A stretch of 64,000 nt of DNA from Linnemannia elongata (lineage: Eukaryota > Mortierellomycota > Mortierellomycetes > Mortierellales > Mortierellaceae). Positions 63,900-64,000 of the stretch are shown here, one piece after another. Both the position numbers and the translations under genes were made by a program. The number at the start of each line of letters is the position of its first letter. Positions within the stretch are counted from its first letter, which is position 1. The stretch is taken from NCBI GenBank assembly GCA_036320915.1, contig JAXBDG010000009.1, forward strand, positions 1,240,001 through 1,304,000, read 5' to 3'. The notes below the pieces were generated by a model. The model had not been told where the DNA came from. It made no database searches and saw nothing but the letters and a program-made list of their open reading frames with translations.

Positions 63900-64000
63900 T
63901 TCTTCCTCTTTGGTAGACGAAGAGCCCACCTTTCAGTCACTTTTTTTTTCTCCCCCCGCTCGTGGGTGGTTCGGGCAATGGTCTGGTTTGTCAGTGGCCC

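Larger units (their letters stand above)
58939..64000. other. gene-poor 3' end of the window
   Basis: After the Stm1-like 3' UTR I find no supported gene. It contains G15 at 59992-60006, GA microsatellites, T/G-rich DNA and unsupported short frames. The longest (62726-63256, 176 codons) starts at TTG and has a low-complexity Arg/Glu second half. From about 63380 the plus strand is C/T-rich and ends in a donor-like CCAG|GTAAAG at 63835, so a plus-strand gene with a spliced 5' leader may start here and continue past 64000. Confidence 0.45.

Overview
The window is nuclear DNA of a filamentous fungus, most likely an early-diverging Mucoromycota lineage such as Mortierella and relatives. This is inferred from intron-rich genes with short GT-AG introns (donors mostly GTAAGT, GTACGT or GTATGT), CT-rich leaders ahead of start codons, and the gene set: an MFSD1-type transporter, a true WNK kinase and an SERBP1/Stm1-type protein. 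Nothing looks bacterial, viral or organellar. I recognised no tRNA, rRNA, snRNA or CRISPR array.

Layout. 457-3071 (+) is a four-exon MFSD1-like transporter. About 12 kb with no convincing gene follows, ending in a CT-rich leader and a single-exon Yap-like bZIP factor (15419-17101, +). This converges on a Msg5-like dual-specificity phosphatase (20653-18161, -). After 3.9 kb come CCT1/TCP-1 alpha (24585-27101, +) and a convergent secreted type-B carboxylesterase (30289-27470, -). Next are a non-LTR retrotransposon relic (about 31.0-31.6 kb, -), an alpha/beta hydrolase (32173-33613, +), an unknown Ala/Glu-rich protein (35243-33878, -) and a nine-exon WNK kinase (39382-36170, -). The WNK gene is divergent from the PP2A scaffold subunit A (41680-44378, +). 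A single-pass cell-surface protein with Lys/Pro repeats lies at 47313-45157 (-). A 5.9 kb gene-poor interval leads to a mitochondrial malic enzyme (53250-56217, +) and an SERBP1/Stm1-like ribosome-associated protein (57067-58938, +). The last 5 kb carries no gene I can support, but may end in the leader of a gene beyond the window.

Functionally this is mostly a chance collection of housekeeping and signalling genes (chaperonin, PP2A scaffold, malic enzyme, ribosome factor, MAPK phosphatase, WNK) with surface and secreted proteins. Exon joins were worked out by hand. The twelve main gene models keep frame across every junction, and family alignment supports all of them except the unknown Ala/Glu-rich protein and the surface repeat protein.

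The most notable observations are: an in-frame TGA in the esterase followed by 60 more codons of the same Ser/Thr-rich composition; a C-type-lectin-like cysteine pattern at the esterase N terminus; a fungal WNK kinase with the diagnostic lysine relocation; a GC-AG intron in PR65; a stop codon embedded in a perfect splice donor in the unknown protein; and small coding-like exons hidden in gene-poor DNA.
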